From: Microbacterium sp. MPKO10
GTDB taxonomy: Bacteria > Actinomycetota > Actinomycetes > Actinomycetales > Microbacteriaceae
Length of the DNA stretch: 64,000 nucleotides
Assembly: GCF_026107415.2 (NCBI RefSeq)
Contig: NZ_JAPCHX010000001.1
Coordinates: 372,001 to 436,000 of the forward strand
Direction: 5' to 3'
Of this stretch, positions 34,206 through 43,975 are shown in pieces; position 1 is the stretch's first letter, and the number at the start of each line of letters is the position of its first letter. The notes beneath the pieces are model-generated. The model saw nothing but the letters and a program-made list of their open reading frames with translations. It did no database searches and had not been told where the DNA came from. The translations under genes and the position numbers were made by a program.

Positions 34206-35096
34206 TCAAAGCTCCTCTTCCGGGTCGTCGATCCCTGTTCTGATGAAGGCTCCACGTGAGCCGCTCAGGCTCGGGAACGAGCCGAGAAGCTTGCGCGTGT
34301 ACGGATGCTGCGCGTGTCTGTAAAGCGTGTCTGCGCGTTCGAGTTCGACAATCTCTCCTTGCAGCATGACGGCGATCCGGTCGCTCACTTCAAGGAGAAG
34401 CGGCAGGTCGTGGGTGATGAAGATCACAGCGAAGCCGAGTTCGTCGCGAAGCCGGAGGATCTCGCGAAGGATGTCCCGCTGCACGACAACGTCGAGAGCG
34501 GTTGTCGGTTCGTCCATGATCATGACCTGCGGCTCGAGGATCATGGCCATGGCGATCATGACGCGCTGCCGCATTCCTCCTGAGAACTCATGCGGATAGG
34601 CGTTGAGCCGTTCAGGATCGACGCCAACGCGCGCGAGAGCGTCAGCCGCCCGTTGCCTACGCTCACCGCGAGAGAGGCCAGGGCGATGGGTGGTGAGGAC
34701 GTCCTCCAACTGCGCCCGAATGGAGATGACCGGGTTGAGCGCGTTCATCGCGCCCTGGAACACCATCGACAGCTTCGACCAGCGGAACGAGCGCATGTCT
34801 TCATCGCCGAGCTCCAGAAGATCGATGTCTCCCGCGTCCCTATCGGCGAAGATGACGCTTCCCGTCGAGATTCGCGCAGGTGGCCGATGCAGACGGTTGA
34901 TCGCGTAGGCGAGCGTTGTCTTGCCGCATCCTGATTCTCCGGCAAGGCCGAGGACTTCGCCCTCGCCGAGATCGAAGCTCGCGTGCTTGACCGCTTCGAC
35001 GGGCTGGTCGACTTCGTAGACGACGGAGATATCGCGCACGGACAGCACGGTGCGGCGGTCGGTCTCCACGTGGATGTTCGCCAGGGTGTCGGTCAT
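34206..35096 (-). CDS. Dipeptide/oligosaccharide-type ABC importer ATPase (DppD-like)
   Basis: 296 residues. Walker A GESGCGKTT near 57-65, signature FSGGMRQRVMIAMAM near 171, Walker B VMIMDEPTTALD near 191, switch ITHD, and the C-terminal HPYTRKLLGSFPSLSG segment of the oligopeptide subfamily. ATG at 35096 overlaps the DppC stop by four bases. Confidence 0.93.
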   Translation of the reverse strand: MTDTLANIHVETDRRTVLSVRDISVVYEVDQPVEAVKHASFDLGEGEVLGLAGESGCGKTTLAYAINRLHRPPARISTGSVIFADRDAGDIDLLELGDEDMRSFRWSKLSMVFQGAMNALNPVISIRAQLEDVLTTHRPGLSRGERRQRAADALARVGVDPERLNAYPHEFSGGMRQRVMIAMAMILEPQVMIMDEPTTALDVVVQRDILREILRLRDELGFAVIFITHDLPLLLEVSDRIAVMLQGEIVELERADTLYRHAQHPYTRKLLGSFPSLSGSRGAFIRTGIDDPEEEL

Positions 35097-36091
35097 CGGT
35101 CGTCCTTCCCCGCACGAAGTCGGCGAGCTACGGCGCGTGCACGTTTTCTGTGGAGGCGCACATTTTTCAGCTTCGGATTGATGATCTCGTCAATGGAGAA
35201 GTTGACGAGTGAGAGTCCCATGCCGAAAAGCGCGATGATGAGGCCGGGCGGGACAAACCACCACCAGGCACCGAGAGGAAGCGCAAATCCATTTTGCGCA
35301 TAGAACAGCATCGTTCCGAGTGTTGACGAGTTCGAGGCGCCGAGGCCGAGGAACGACAGCCCCGCTTCCCCGAGGATCGCCGCGATCACAGCGAATACGA
35401 ACTGGGACGCGAGGACGGGCAGCAGATTCGGCAGAATCTCGACGGCGATCACACGCCAGGCTCGCTCGCCGGCGACTCGGGATGCTGCAACATAATCGCG
35501 ACTTCTGATTGACAGCGTCTGGGCGCGCAGCACACGAGCCGCACCGGCCCAGCTGGTGATCGCAAGCACAACGGCGATCGTCCAGAGACCGCGCGCCGCG
35601 GGAGGCACAAAACCCGAAATGACGATCACGAGGGGAAGGCCAGGAATCACGAGGAACACGTTGGAGATGAGCGAGAACGTCTCGTCGGCGAATCCGCCGA
35701 TGTAGGTTCCGAGAATTCCGAAGAGTGCCGAGAAGATGGTGGCGAGCACGCCGACGATCAGGCCGATCTCGAGCGATCCGCGCGTGGCATAGGCCAGTTG
35801 TGCGAAGACATCCTGGCCTGTTTGAGTCGTTCCGAGGATGTGCTCGCTCGAGGGCCCGCGCAAACCGATGTCGCGAATCGTCGTCGGGTCCATCACGAAA
35901 AGCGGTCCGAGTACGCCGAACAGCGTGATGCCGACGATCAGCACCAGCCCGACGACGAGCCACGGCGTCAGCGTCGGAAGCATCATGCGCAGCGCCGAGC
36001 GCCGCGGCGGTTTCGCACTGCCGATGGCAAGCGCCATCTGCTTGGTCGAATCTGCCTTCTCGCGGACGGTGGATTGTCTGAGATTCGTCAT
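35093..36091 (-). CDS. ABC importer permease (DppC-like)
   Basis: 332 residues. A cytoplasmic N-terminus (1-45) is followed by six helices. The periplasmic loop contains LGTTQTGQDVFAQLAYATRGSLEIG, the family hallmark, and the EAA-type loop reads RDYVAASRVAGERAWRVIAVEILPN. Partner of the DppB-like permease encoded five bases upstream. Confidence 0.93.
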   Translation of the reverse strand: MTNLRQSTVREKADSTKQMALAIGSAKPPRRSALRMMLPTLTPWLVVGLVLIVGITLFGVLGPLFVMDPTTIRDIGLRGPSSEHILGTTQTGQDVFAQLAYATRGSLEIGLIVGVLATIFSALFGILGTYIGGFADETFSLISNVFLVIPGLPLVIVISGFVPPAARGLWTIAVVLAITSWAGAARVLRAQTLSIRSRDYVAASRVAGERAWRVIAVEILPNLLPVLASQFVFAVIAAILGEAGLSFLGLGASNSSTLGTMLFYAQNGFALPLGAWWWFVPPGLIIALFGMGLSLVNFSIDEIINPKLKNVRLHRKRARAVARRLRAGKDDR

Positions 36092-36096
36092 CGTGA

Positions 36097-37086
36097 TCAG
36101 CTCCGAGCTCGAGTTCGAGGATCGATGACCCCATAGAACAGGTCGACGATCAGGTTCGCGCCGAGAACGGCAAGGGTGATATAGAGGAAGATCCCCTGCA
36201 TGAGCGCGTAGTCGTTGTTCGTCACGGCGCTGAGAAGTTTGGACCCGATTCCGGGGTAGGAGAATACCTGCTCGGTGACAATGGACCCGGACACGACGAA
36301 TCCGAGGGAGATCGCGAACCCGGCGACCGAGGGAAGCACCGCGTTCCGCGCGGCGTAGGTTCTGAGGATGCGCCCGCTGCGCAGCCCCTTCGCCTGCGCG
36401 GTGAGAATGTAATCCTCAGAGAGTGTCGACACCATCATGTTTCGCATGCCGAGCAGCCAACCGCCGAGTGAGGCGATGACGATCGTGAGAGCCGGCAAGA
36501 ACCCGTACCTGATGGATGAGCCGATGAACTCAGCATTCCAGCCGGGAGTCAGCACCACATCGTATCCACCTTGGGACGGCAGAATATGCATCGTCGTCGC
36601 GAAGAAGTACACGAAGATCAGCGCGAGCCAGAAGTACGGCACGGCGGCGAGCAGCGTGGTGGCAGGAACGAGCGAATCGAGCCAGGTGCCCGGCTTCCAT
36701 CCGGCGAACGCGCCGAGTCCGACACCGATCATCGTCGCAATGACTGTAGAGATCCCGACGAGCATAATGGTCCACGGGAGCGACTGCCCGATCACCTCCG
36801 TCACCGGAGCCGGAAAGTAGGTGACTGATGTTCCGAGGTCTCCTCGCAGCACGTTGCCCAAATACTGAATGTATTGCACGATCACGGGCTGCGAGGAGTC
36901 CCCGCCAAGGAGAAGCTCTAGCGCATGACGCGTTGACGCGTTGACTGTCCCACCACGCTGCTGCAATTTTGCGAGCAGGATATCGATCGGGTTTCCGGGC
37001 ATGAGACGAGGAATGATGAAGTTCAGCGTCAGTGCCGCCCAGAGAGCGACCGCATAGAAGCCGAGCTTGCGCAGGTAATAGTTCAT
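36097..37086 (-). CDS. ABC importer permease (DppB-like)
   Basis: 329 residues starting MNYYLRKLGFYAVALWAALTLNFIIPRLMPGNPI, the standard DppB N-terminal helix. The conserved EAA-type loop is LSEDYILTAQAKGLRSGRILRTYAARNAVLP near 222. Six helices are visible. It forms the channel with the DppC-like subunit and starts 43 bases after the binding-protein gene. Confidence 0.93.
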   Translation of the reverse strand: MNYYLRKLGFYAVALWAALTLNFIIPRLMPGNPIDILLAKLQQRGGTVNASTRHALELLLGGDSSQPVIVQYIQYLGNVLRGDLGTSVTYFPAPVTEVIGQSLPWTIMLVGISTVIATMIGVGLGAFAGWKPGTWLDSLVPATTLLAAVPYFWLALIFVYFFATTMHILPSQGGYDVVLTPGWNAEFIGSSIRYGFLPALTIVIASLGGWLLGMRNMMVSTLSEDYILTAQAKGLRSGRILRTYAARNAVLPSVAGFAISLGFVVSGSIVTEQVFSYPGIGSKLLSAVTNNDYALMQGIFLYITLAVLGANLIVDLFYGVIDPRTRARS

Positions 37087-37129
37087 ACTGCTGCCCTCCG
37101 CGCCATTCTGAGCTCCTCCTTGGCCGCCA

Positions 37130-38818
37130 TCACTCAGCCGTCGGTTTCAGCGCTTTGAATACCTCGGCGTTGTCGGGCGACTGCCAGACGGCAGGGAAGG
37201 CATACAGGTTGTCGAGTGTCGGCCAGCCGGTGAACTTCTCGACATTGAATTCACTCGTAGTACCACCCGTCATAATCGGGATGTACGGCATGTCCTCGAC
37301 GATCTTTTTCTGGATAATGTCGAACTGCTCCTGTCGCGCGTCAACATCGTCCGGGTTCGTGCTCTTGAGGATCGCGAGCGCGTCGTCCACAGCCTTGTCG
37401 CTATACCGGCTGATATTGACGGGAGCAGCCTTGCCGACTTCTGCGGTGTTGGTTGTCGAGAAGTAGTTGTTATAGAGGTAGTAGGGATCGTTTGCTGGCC
37501 CTTGGCCGAGCGAGTCGATGACCAGCTCGAATTTGCCCTTCGACTTTTTGTTTGTCCACTCGTTCCATGACGATTGTGACGCGATTAGCTCAATTCCGAC
37601 GTCCTCCAGCTGCTGGGTCATCGTGTCAATGGCGGTGATGTAGTCCGTCCATCCGGTGACGACCTCGACGGTGAGGCTCAGCTTGACGCCGTCTTTCGCG
37701 TAGATTCCATCAGAACCCTTGGTGTAACCGGCATCCTCGAGAATCGTCGCCACTTTGTCGGTGTCAGGCGTGTCCGGAGCGATCTGCTCCTTGATCGAGT
37801 CAGAGATGAGGTCGCCCTGCGCCTCCGGCAAGGCGAAGGTCGGCGATACATCACTGGCGGTGCCTTGGAAGGCCAGCGAGTTGAGCTGGTCACGGTCGAT
37901 CGCGTAGTAGATCGCCTTGCGGACGGCAGGGTCGGTCTGCGGACCGGTGCAGCCAAGGTCGGTGTTCGAGCAGGTCAACAGTGCCATCTGATTCATCGGG
38001 ACGGTGATGGCGTCGTAGCCGGGGTAGGTCTTCGAGATGTTTTCGATGTCCGGGACGGGGCCTGTCTGCCAATCGATGGAGCCTGCGGCAAGTGCGTCGG
38101 CACCTGCGGTGTTGCCAGAGAGTGAGAGGTAGCGGACCGTCTTTACCTTTGGCTCGCCATCCCAGTAGTCCGGGTTCGCCGTCAGGGTGAATGCCTGTGG
38201 TTTGAAGTTCCCGAGGGTGTATGCACCGGTACCGACCGGGTCCCCCACCACGTCAGTCGTCGGATCGATGTCTTTCCAGATGTGCTCGGGGACGATCGGG
38301 GCCTTTCCCAGGATATTTGGCCCGTCGACGAACGCGGGGTGTTCGAATGTGAAGGTCACGTGCGTGTCATCGACTTTCTCAACGACTCCGTCAAATCCGA
38401 TGCCGTTGATCGCCGGCACGTCCGTCAGCATCGTGAACGTGTAGACGACGTCATCAGCGCTGAATGCTTCACCGTCGGACCAGGTGACGCCATCACGCAG
38501 GGTGACGTCGAGTTCCGTTCCGTCATCGTTCCACGAGTACTCCGTCCCGAGGAGCGGCTTGTACGGGTCGGAGTTGACCTGAGTCACGAAGAAGAGCGAC
38601 TCGAAGATTGTCCCGACCCCACCGATATTCGTCGGTGAATACGGGTTGAAGTTGATCTGGTAGTCGCCCGCCTGCCCGGTGTACGCGACCAGAGTTGCAC
38701 CACTCGATCCGCCGTCGGCGGAGCTGGATGACGAGCACCCTGTGAGGGCAAGAAGAGCAACGGATAGGGAGGCAACGGCAACGCCGGCCTTCTTCCGCCA
38801 CGGTGATTTCAGGGACAT
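37130..38818 (-). CDS. Family-5 solute-binding lipoprotein of the Dpp-type importer
   Basis: About 562 residues. A basic N-terminus (SLKSPWRKK), a hydrophobic stretch and the lipobox LTGC predict a lipoprotein. The mature part has family-5 features (TLRDGVTWSDGEAFSADDVVYTFTML near 105, PVGTGAYTLGNFKPQAFTLTANPDYW near 200). Family-5 proteins bind peptides or, as in Thermotoga and several actinobacteria, oligosaccharides; the downstream alpha-galactosidase and beta-mannosidase favour oligosaccharides. Three ATGs (38833, 38821, 38818) compete; the last has GAAAGG at a good distance. It is the first gene of an eight-gene operon. Confidence 0.92.
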   Translation of the reverse strand: MSLKSPWRKKAGVAVASLSVALLALTGCSSSSSADGGSSGATLVAYTGQAGDYQINFNPYSPTNIGGVGTIFESLFFVTQVNSDPYKPLLGTEYSWNDDGTELDVTLRDGVTWSDGEAFSADDVVYTFTMLTDVPAINGIGFDGVVEKVDDTHVTFTFEHPAFVDGPNILGKAPIVPEHIWKDIDPTTDVVGDPVGTGAYTLGNFKPQAFTLTANPDYWDGEPKVKTVRYLSLSGNTAGADALAAGSIDWQTGPVPDIENISKTYPGYDAITVPMNQMALLTCSNTDLGCTGPQTDPAVRKAIYYAIDRDQLNSLAFQGTASDVSPTFALPEAQGDLISDSIKEQIAPDTPDTDKVATILEDAGYTKGSDGIYAKDGVKLSLTVEVVTGWTDYITAIDTMTQQLEDVGIELIASQSSWNEWTNKKSKGKFELVIDSLGQGPANDPYYLYNNYFSTTNTAEVGKAAPVNISRYSDKAVDDALAILKSTNPDDVDARQEQFDIIQKKIVEDMPYIPIMTGGTTSEFNVEKFTGWPTLDNLYAFPAVWQSPDNAEVFKALKPTAE

Positions 38819-38907
38819 CATTGGACCTTTCATCGAGAGACCGTCACGGTGCAGTGACGGCGGGTTGTGGATTGCGACTCAACGAGGAATCGCAATCGTC
38901 ATGTACT

Positions 38908-38951
38908 TTCTTAGAAGACTTTATTATGTCTGTCAAGTAACTTTTTGACCA
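38908..38951 (-). promoter_or_regulatory. Promoter region of the oligosaccharide importer/glycosidase operon
   Basis: On the minus strand TTGACA (38931-38936) is 17 bases from TAAGAA (38908-38913), a good sigma-70 pair. TTCTTAGAA (38908-38916) is a palindrome over the -10. Upstream lies TGGTCAAAAAGTTA (38938-38951), an exact 14-base match to the region upstream of the second GH36 gene at 49141-49154. An alternative pair, GTCAAA and TAATAA, also has 17-base spacing. Confidence 0.6.
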
Positions 38952-39098
38952 CGGTGGTGAACCTCGCTGCTGAGGTTGCACCGCCTTGTATGCTCGAGGA
39001 AACTCCCGCTCATTCGGCAGAATTGAACGGCAATCAGCCAGAACGAGCGGATGCGGTTGCGATGGGCGCCTCCATGTCGTCGCCGTGCAGCATGACGA
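38952..39098. other. Intergenic region, no gene seen
   Basis: This stretch lies between the GH42 stop and the promoter of the next operon. No coding signal, hairpin with T-tract or repeat was recognised apart from the shared promoter-upstream element listed separately. Short open frames here lack ribosome sites. Confidence 0.5.
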
Positions 39099-41153
39099 TC
39101 ACGTCTGGTGAAGCACCTGTTCCTCCTCCAGCGTCCATTCGCGTGAAGATTCGCGAATCACGGCGACCGAGCCGGGTGGCAAGGAGAATGCGTCAGTCTC
39201 GGGCCCGATAGTCGTTCCTGAGATCAGCTCGTCGCCGGCCCCTGAAACAGTCACGGGGGCGGTGCCGTGATGGAGGAGGAACAGATAGTCTCCGCGAGCG
39301 CCACGTCTGCGCACGGCTTCAACGCCGAGCGCCGATGCACCCGGAAGCACCTCAGCGATACCCAGCTCGTCACAAAGAGCCGCGTAGAACGCGTCACGTG
39401 ACTGCTGGGTGAGCCGCGTTGACAGATACGTCGCGGTTCCCGCGCCGACGGTGTTGCGGGTCACCGCGGGCATGCCGGCCAGGGTACCGGCGCTGTACTC
39501 GGCGACAGGTACCGCCCCCTCGGAGTGCACACGTTCCGACCACAGCTCACCCTGGAGCGCACCGCTGAGTTCCACAGTTTCACCGTCGTGGAGCGGGCGG
39601 ATCTCTTCCACGCGCACCCCAAGGAGTTCGCGAAGCCTCCCCGGGTAGCCACCAGTGATGACACTCTGGTTCAGATCGGCAACCCCCGAGAAGAATTGCA
39701 CGACGAGCTGACCGCCCGATGTGACGTACGCGGACGCCCAGGCGGCAGCATCCTCACTCATCGCGAACATGCTCGGGACGATCACCAGCCGGTAACGACT
39801 CACATCATCTCCAGCCCGCACGAAGTCGACGGAGACCCCGCTCCTCCAGAACGCCCGGTGGGTTGCTCGTACTTCTTCCGAGTACGACAGGGCATCATTG
39901 GGCAAGTGCGGGGTCTCGGTCGACCACCATCCCTCGGCGTCCCACACGATCGCAACGTCAGACTCGATAAGCCGCCCGTCGACGGGCGGCTCGGCCACCT
40001 CGCTGATCGCCTCAAGGATGCCGCCGAGCTCAATGACGGCGTCGAACGCACGCGAGGAACCTCCGGCGTGCGGGACGAGAGCGCCGTGCCAGAACTCGGA
40101 CCCTCCGGCCGAGGCGCGCCACTGAAAGAACAGCGAGCTCTGCGAGCCGCGAGCGATGTATCCCAGGGAATTGCGGATCATGCGGTCCGGCTCCTTGAGG
40201 ATTGTCCGATCACCCATACGAATCCCCGTCGCGTTCTGCTCCATGAGAAGCCATGGTCCGTGCGCCCACGATCGCGTGAGATCGGCTCCATACGCGACAT
40301 GCGTCTCGCCGTCCGGTCCATCGGTGTCGAGATAGTGGTCAATCGACACGGCGTCCTGCGCCGCGCTCCATGACCACTGCTCGAGATGATTCCAGGTCGG
40401 CAGCATGAAGTTCGTCGTCACGGGGGCGTGGGAACCGGATGCTTCGATCTCGGCCTTCTGCTCGCTGAACGCGGCGAGCATTTCGTCGGAATTGAACCGT
40501 TTGAAATCGACAGCCTGCGCGGGGTTGTGGAGGTATTGAGTTGCTCGAGGGGGAAGGACGTCCTCCCAGTCACTGTATCTTTGCGACCAGAATGCCGTGG
40601 TCCAGGCCGTATTGAGATCGTCGAGAGTGCCGTACTTGGCTCGAAGCCAGCGGCGGAAGGCAACGGCAGCGTGTGGGCCGTAGTCGATCGTTCCGTACTC
40701 ATTGTGCACGTGCCAGCCCCGAAGGCCGGGATGATGCCCGTAGCGCTCGGCGAGGAAGCGCGCGATGGAACGAGACGCTGCGCGGTACGCCGGTGCGCTG
40801 ATAGCATAGGTGTCTCGCGAACCGTGACTGAGCTGCGTGCCATCGGAGCGGACGGGCAGAGCATCCGGGTGCACCCGGGTGAACCACGGCGGAGGGGACG
40901 CTGTCGGAGTCGCGAGAAAGAACCCGATGCCCGCGTCGTGCAGCTGATCGATGATCTCGTCGAGCCAACCGGCTTCGTACTCGCCTTCGCGAGGCTCAAG
41001 CATCGCCCACGAGAAGATGCCGATGCTCACTGTGTTGATGCGGGCGCTGCGCATCAGTTCAATGTCTTCTGCCCAGACCTCGCGAGGCCACTGTTCGGGA
41101 TTGTAATCGCCGCCATAGAGGAGACGGCCCGGATTGTATTGCTGGTCTGCCAT
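39099..41153 (-). CDS. GH42 beta-galactosidase
   Basis: 684 residues, no signal peptide. The N-terminal TIM barrel opens LLYGGDYNPEQWPREVW. The acid/base Glu152 lies in GWHVHNEYG and the nucleophile Glu305 in PWLLMEQNATG; a trimerisation domain (about 385-600) and a small C-terminal beta domain follow, as in GH42. It hydrolyses beta-galactosides inside the cell; alpha-L-arabinopyranosidase activity is known in the family. ATG at 41153 gives the family N-terminus with GAAAG upstream; an ATG at 41213, overlapping the stop of the aldo/keto reductase gene, would add 20 residues. It is the last gene of the CUT1 operon. Confidence 0.93.
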   Translation of the reverse strand: MADQQYNPGRLLYGGDYNPEQWPREVWAEDIELMRSARINTVSIGIFSWAMLEPREGEYEAGWLDEIIDQLHDAGIGFFLATPTASPPPWFTRVHPDALPVRSDGTQLSHGSRDTYAISAPAYRAASRSIARFLAERYGHHPGLRGWHVHNEYGTIDYGPHAAVAFRRWLRAKYGTLDDLNTAWTTAFWSQRYSDWEDVLPPRATQYLHNPAQAVDFKRFNSDEMLAAFSEQKAEIEASGSHAPVTTNFMLPTWNHLEQWSWSAAQDAVSIDHYLDTDGPDGETHVAYGADLTRSWAHGPWLLMEQNATGIRMGDRTILKEPDRMIRNSLGYIARGSQSSLFFQWRASAGGSEFWHGALVPHAGGSSRAFDAVIELGGILEAISEVAEPPVDGRLIESDVAIVWDAEGWWSTETPHLPNDALSYSEEVRATHRAFWRSGVSVDFVRAGDDVSRYRLVIVPSMFAMSEDAAAWASAYVTSGGQLVVQFFSGVADLNQSVITGGYPGRLRELLGVRVEEIRPLHDGETVELSGALQGELWSERVHSEGAVPVAEYSAGTLAGMPAVTRNTVGAGTATYLSTRLTQQSRDAFYAALCDELGIAEVLPGASALGVEAVRRRGARGDYLFLLHHGTAPVTVSGAGDELISGTTIGPETDAFSLPPGSVAVIRESSREWTLEEEQVLHQT

Positions 41154-41202
41154 GGTCTGCTTTCTGCTCGTGGTGGTGCGCGTCTGCGTTGCTCGCTGCC
41201 CG

Positions 41203-42132
41203 TTATCGCTCATCCGCCCCCAGTTGATGGGCGCGAGGGGGCAGCGCTCGCTCGAGTTCGGGCCAGACATCGTCGTCCACGCTCAGCGATGCCCACTCGA
41301 TGAGCCGCGCAATGTGCGACGCCGTTGACGCACCGACGATGGTCGCGGAGATTCGGGGATCCCGAAGGCTGAGTCCAAGAGCGAGTGCGCCGACGGGGGC
41401 ACCGTGCGCACGTGCGATATCGCGGATGCGGAGGACGGCACTGCGCTGCACCTCATTGACCTCGCGGTAGTGGTAGCTGCCAACCGGGCCTTCGTCGGCA
41501 GTCAGAGCGCCTCCGCCGAAGGGCGCGGCGTTGAAGACGCCGATGTGGCGCTCTGCGCACGCGTCAAGGAGTGCCTCCGCCGATCGATCGAGAAGCGTGT
41601 ACCTGTTGTGGGTGACGACCAACTCGAATTCGCCCGTCTCGATGAAACGCTGAAGCAGCCCGACGGGACCCCCGGCGACGCCGATGTGCTTGATCACGCC
41701 TGCATCCCGAAGGGCCACGAGAGCGCGAACGGGCCCCGAACGCCCCATCGCGTCATCGAAGGTGATGCGCTCGGGATCGTGGAGGTGAACGACCGGCAGA
41801 ACATCGAGCCCGAGCCTCTCGCGTGATTCGTCAACAGATGCGCGCACGCGATCACCGGTAAAATCGGTGCTCGCTGCGAGGGGGTCCGCCTTCGTGAAGA
41901 CCTGGATGCCCTGGTTCCTTCGCTCAGCGAGGACCGTGCCCACGTAGCGTTCAGCGAGCCCGTAGCCGTTGCTCGTGTCCCAGTCTCGCAGTCCGGCATC
42001 AGCCGCAGCGCGCAGAGCAGTTCTCGCCATGTGCGCATCGCCGCCCTGGCCAATCCCCGACGTTCCGAAAACCAGCGGACCACAGTCAAGCCCCGTCGCT
42101 CCGAGCGTCCGCCGTTCTGCGATGTCTGTCAT
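41203..42132 (-). CDS. Aldo/keto reductase (aldose dehydrogenase-like)
   Basis: 309-residue (alpha/beta)8 NAD(P) oxidoreductase. The catalytic tetrad is visible: Asp52 (DWDTSNGYG), Tyr57, Lys81 (FTKAD) and His116 or His118 (VVHLHDPE). The overall pattern resembles D-threo-aldose/L-fucose 1-dehydrogenases and pyridoxal 4-dehydrogenases. In an operon with a sugar importer and GH42, oxidation of the released aldose (for example galactose or fucose) to the lactone is plausible but unproven. It overlaps the MalG-like gene by ATGA. Confidence 0.87.
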   Translation of the reverse strand: MTDIAERRTLGATGLDCGPLVFGTSGIGQGGDAHMARTALRAAADAGLRDWDTSNGYGLAERYVGTVLAERRNQGIQVFTKADPLAASTDFTGDRVRASVDESRERLGLDVLPVVHLHDPERITFDDAMGRSGPVRALVALRDAGVIKHIGVAGGPVGLLQRFIETGEFELVVTHNRYTLLDRSAEALLDACAERHIGVFNAAPFGGGALTADEGPVGSYHYREVNEVQRSAVLRIRDIARAHGAPVGALALGLSLRDPRISATIVGASTASHIARLIEWASLSVDDDVWPELERALPPRAHQLGADER

Positions 42133-43034
42133 CCCTTCAGCCCGCCGCTCACGAGATCGAGTCGCCAGTATCGCTGAAGCACGAGCATCATGATGATCAG
42201 CGGAATGATCGAGACGGCCGCACCGATGATCGCGAGGCTGTACAGCGACGGAGTGCCCGATCCTTTGGACAGCAACGTGTACAGCCCCACGGTCAGCGGG
42301 TATTTCGATTCGTCGGAGAGCATGATGAACGGGAGCAGGAAGTTGTTCCAGATTCCGACGAACTGCAAAAGGAAGATCGTAACCATTCCCGGAACCATCA
42401 TGGGAAGAGCAACCGACGTGAAGATGCGCACGTCTCCCGCCCCGTCAATGCGTGCGGCCTCCATCGTCTCGGATGGAATTGCTGACGAGGCGTAGACGCG
42501 GGCGAGGAAGATTCCGAACGGTGAGATCAGGCACGGCAGCAGCACAGACCAGTATGATCCCGCGAGACCGATCTTGGACATCAGCAGGTATTGAGGGATT
42601 GCGAGAGTGATGCCGGGCAGAAGAACTCCGGCCAGGATCGCGTAGAACCAGACCTGGCGACCAGGAAACTGGAACTTTGCGAGTGCGTAGCCGGCCATTG
42701 TCGAGATCAGCGTCGACAGCACAGCTCCAAATCCGGCGAAGATGAGGCTGTTCCACGCCCATAGACCGAAGAGCCCGCCTCCGTACGAGAACAGGTCGGA
42801 GATGTTCTGCAGCAGCCCCGTTCCCGGCAGGAAGGTGAGTGTGGTGAACAGCTCCGAGTTCGACTTTGTCGAGGCGACGAGAACCCAGAGCACAGGCACG
42901 AGGCAGTAGACAGCACCGAGGAGCAAAACGGCCGACCCGACGAGCGGGCGCCGTGCCGCGCGTCTGCGCTGTTCGTGCCGCCCAGAATCGCGCACAATGC
43001 GCACTGATGACGACGTCTCGGTGGCCGCGGTCAT
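42129..43034 (-). CDS. CUT1 sugar ABC transporter permease (MalG-like)
   Basis: 301 residues, six helices beginning PLVGSAVLLLGAVYCLVPVLWVLVAST; EAA loop SETMEAARIDGAGDVRIFTSVALPMMVP near 194. The ATG at 43034 overlaps the MalF-like stop by four bases; the frame is open upstream but reads through the partner gene. No ATPase gene is in this operon. Confidence 0.92.
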   Translation of the reverse strand: MTAATETSSSVRIVRDSGRHEQRRRAARRPLVGSAVLLLGAVYCLVPVLWVLVASTKSNSELFTTLTFLPGTGLLQNISDLFSYGGGLFGLWAWNSLIFAGFGAVLSTLISTMAGYALAKFQFPGRQVWFYAILAGVLLPGITLAIPQYLLMSKIGLAGSYWSVLLPCLISPFGIFLARVYASSAIPSETMEAARIDGAGDVRIFTSVALPMMVPGMVTIFLLQFVGIWNNFLLPFIMLSDESKYPLTVGLYTLLSKGSGTPSLYSLAIIGAAVSIIPLIIMMLVLQRYWRLDLVSGGLKG

Positions 43035-43975
43035 TGTCCTTCTCCAAACGCTTGCTTCTGGGTGATGCGGAGCAGCACGATCGAGACGACGAGCGTTCCC
43101 AGTGCGAGAACCACGGACGAGGCCGCGGCGAGCGAGAGGTCGTCGCGTGCGAAGGCATCCCGGTAGATCTTCATGAGCGGAACCCACGTCTGCGAGATCT
43201 CGTTGGTCATCGGCCGAAGGGTCATCGGCTCTCCATATACCTGCAGGGTGCCGATCAGCGAGAACAGTCCGGTCAGGACCAGCGCGGGAGCGACGAGTGG
43301 GATCTTGATGCGCAAGGCGATGTCCCACTCACTCGCGCCGTCGATGCGGGCAGCCTCGTGCATTTCATTCGGGATGCCGCGGAGCGACGTGTAGATGATG
43401 ATCATGTTGAACCCGACACCGCCCCAGATCGCGATGTTCGCCACAGCGGGGAAGAGCGCTCCTCCCGTCAGGACCTCGACGTCGGGGATGCCCAGATTGT
43501 TCAGCACCCAGTTCAAAGGACTCGTCGACGGGAGATAGAGGAACCCCCAGAGCAGAGAAGCGATGACTCCGGGAACCGCGTAGGGAATGAAGATCGCAAC
43601 CCGCGAGAATCGCGCGGCTCGCACTCTCGGGAGATCGAGCAGCAACGCGAACAACAGAGCGAGACCGAGTGTCACCGGGACCGCGATCACTCCGTAGATC
43701 GCGAGACGCCCGAACCCCGCGAGAAACTCGGAATCGGTGAATGTCGCGATGTAGTTCTCGAAACCGGCCCAGGTTTCCTCCCGCACCCCGAACGGTCCCC
43801 CACCGGTGACTTTCATCGCGCGGAAGCTCAAATACAGCGCATAGAGGATCGGGATCGCAAGGAACACGACAAAGAGAACTCCGGCCGGTGTCAGGAATGC
43901 GTAAGGAACGGCCCATCGGCGGGCGGGTTTCGATCGCCTCAAGCGAGGCGTTTGCGTACGGACGTCAACGGTCAT
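43031..43975 (-). CDS. CUT1 sugar ABC transporter permease (MalF-like)
   Basis: 314 residues with helices starting AVPYAFLTPAGVLFVVFLAIPILYALYLSF; EAA loop NEMHEAARIDGASEWDIALRIKIPLVAP near 215. The cytoplasmic N-terminus (about 20 residues) is Arg-rich. It follows the binding-protein gene by 74 bases and pairs with the MalG-like subunit. Confidence 0.92.
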   Translation of the reverse strand: MTVDVRTQTPRLRRSKPARRWAVPYAFLTPAGVLFVVFLAIPILYALYLSFRAMKVTGGGPFGVREETWAGFENYIATFTDSEFLAGFGRLAIYGVIAVPVTLGLALLFALLLDLPRVRAARFSRVAIFIPYAVPGVIASLLWGFLYLPSTSPLNWVLNNLGIPDVEVLTGGALFPAVANIAIWGGVGFNMIIIYTSLRGIPNEMHEAARIDGASEWDIALRIKIPLVAPALVLTGLFSLIGTLQVYGEPMTLRPMTNEISQTWVPLMKIYRDAFARDDLSLAAASSVVLALGTLVVSIVLLRITQKQAFGEGQ

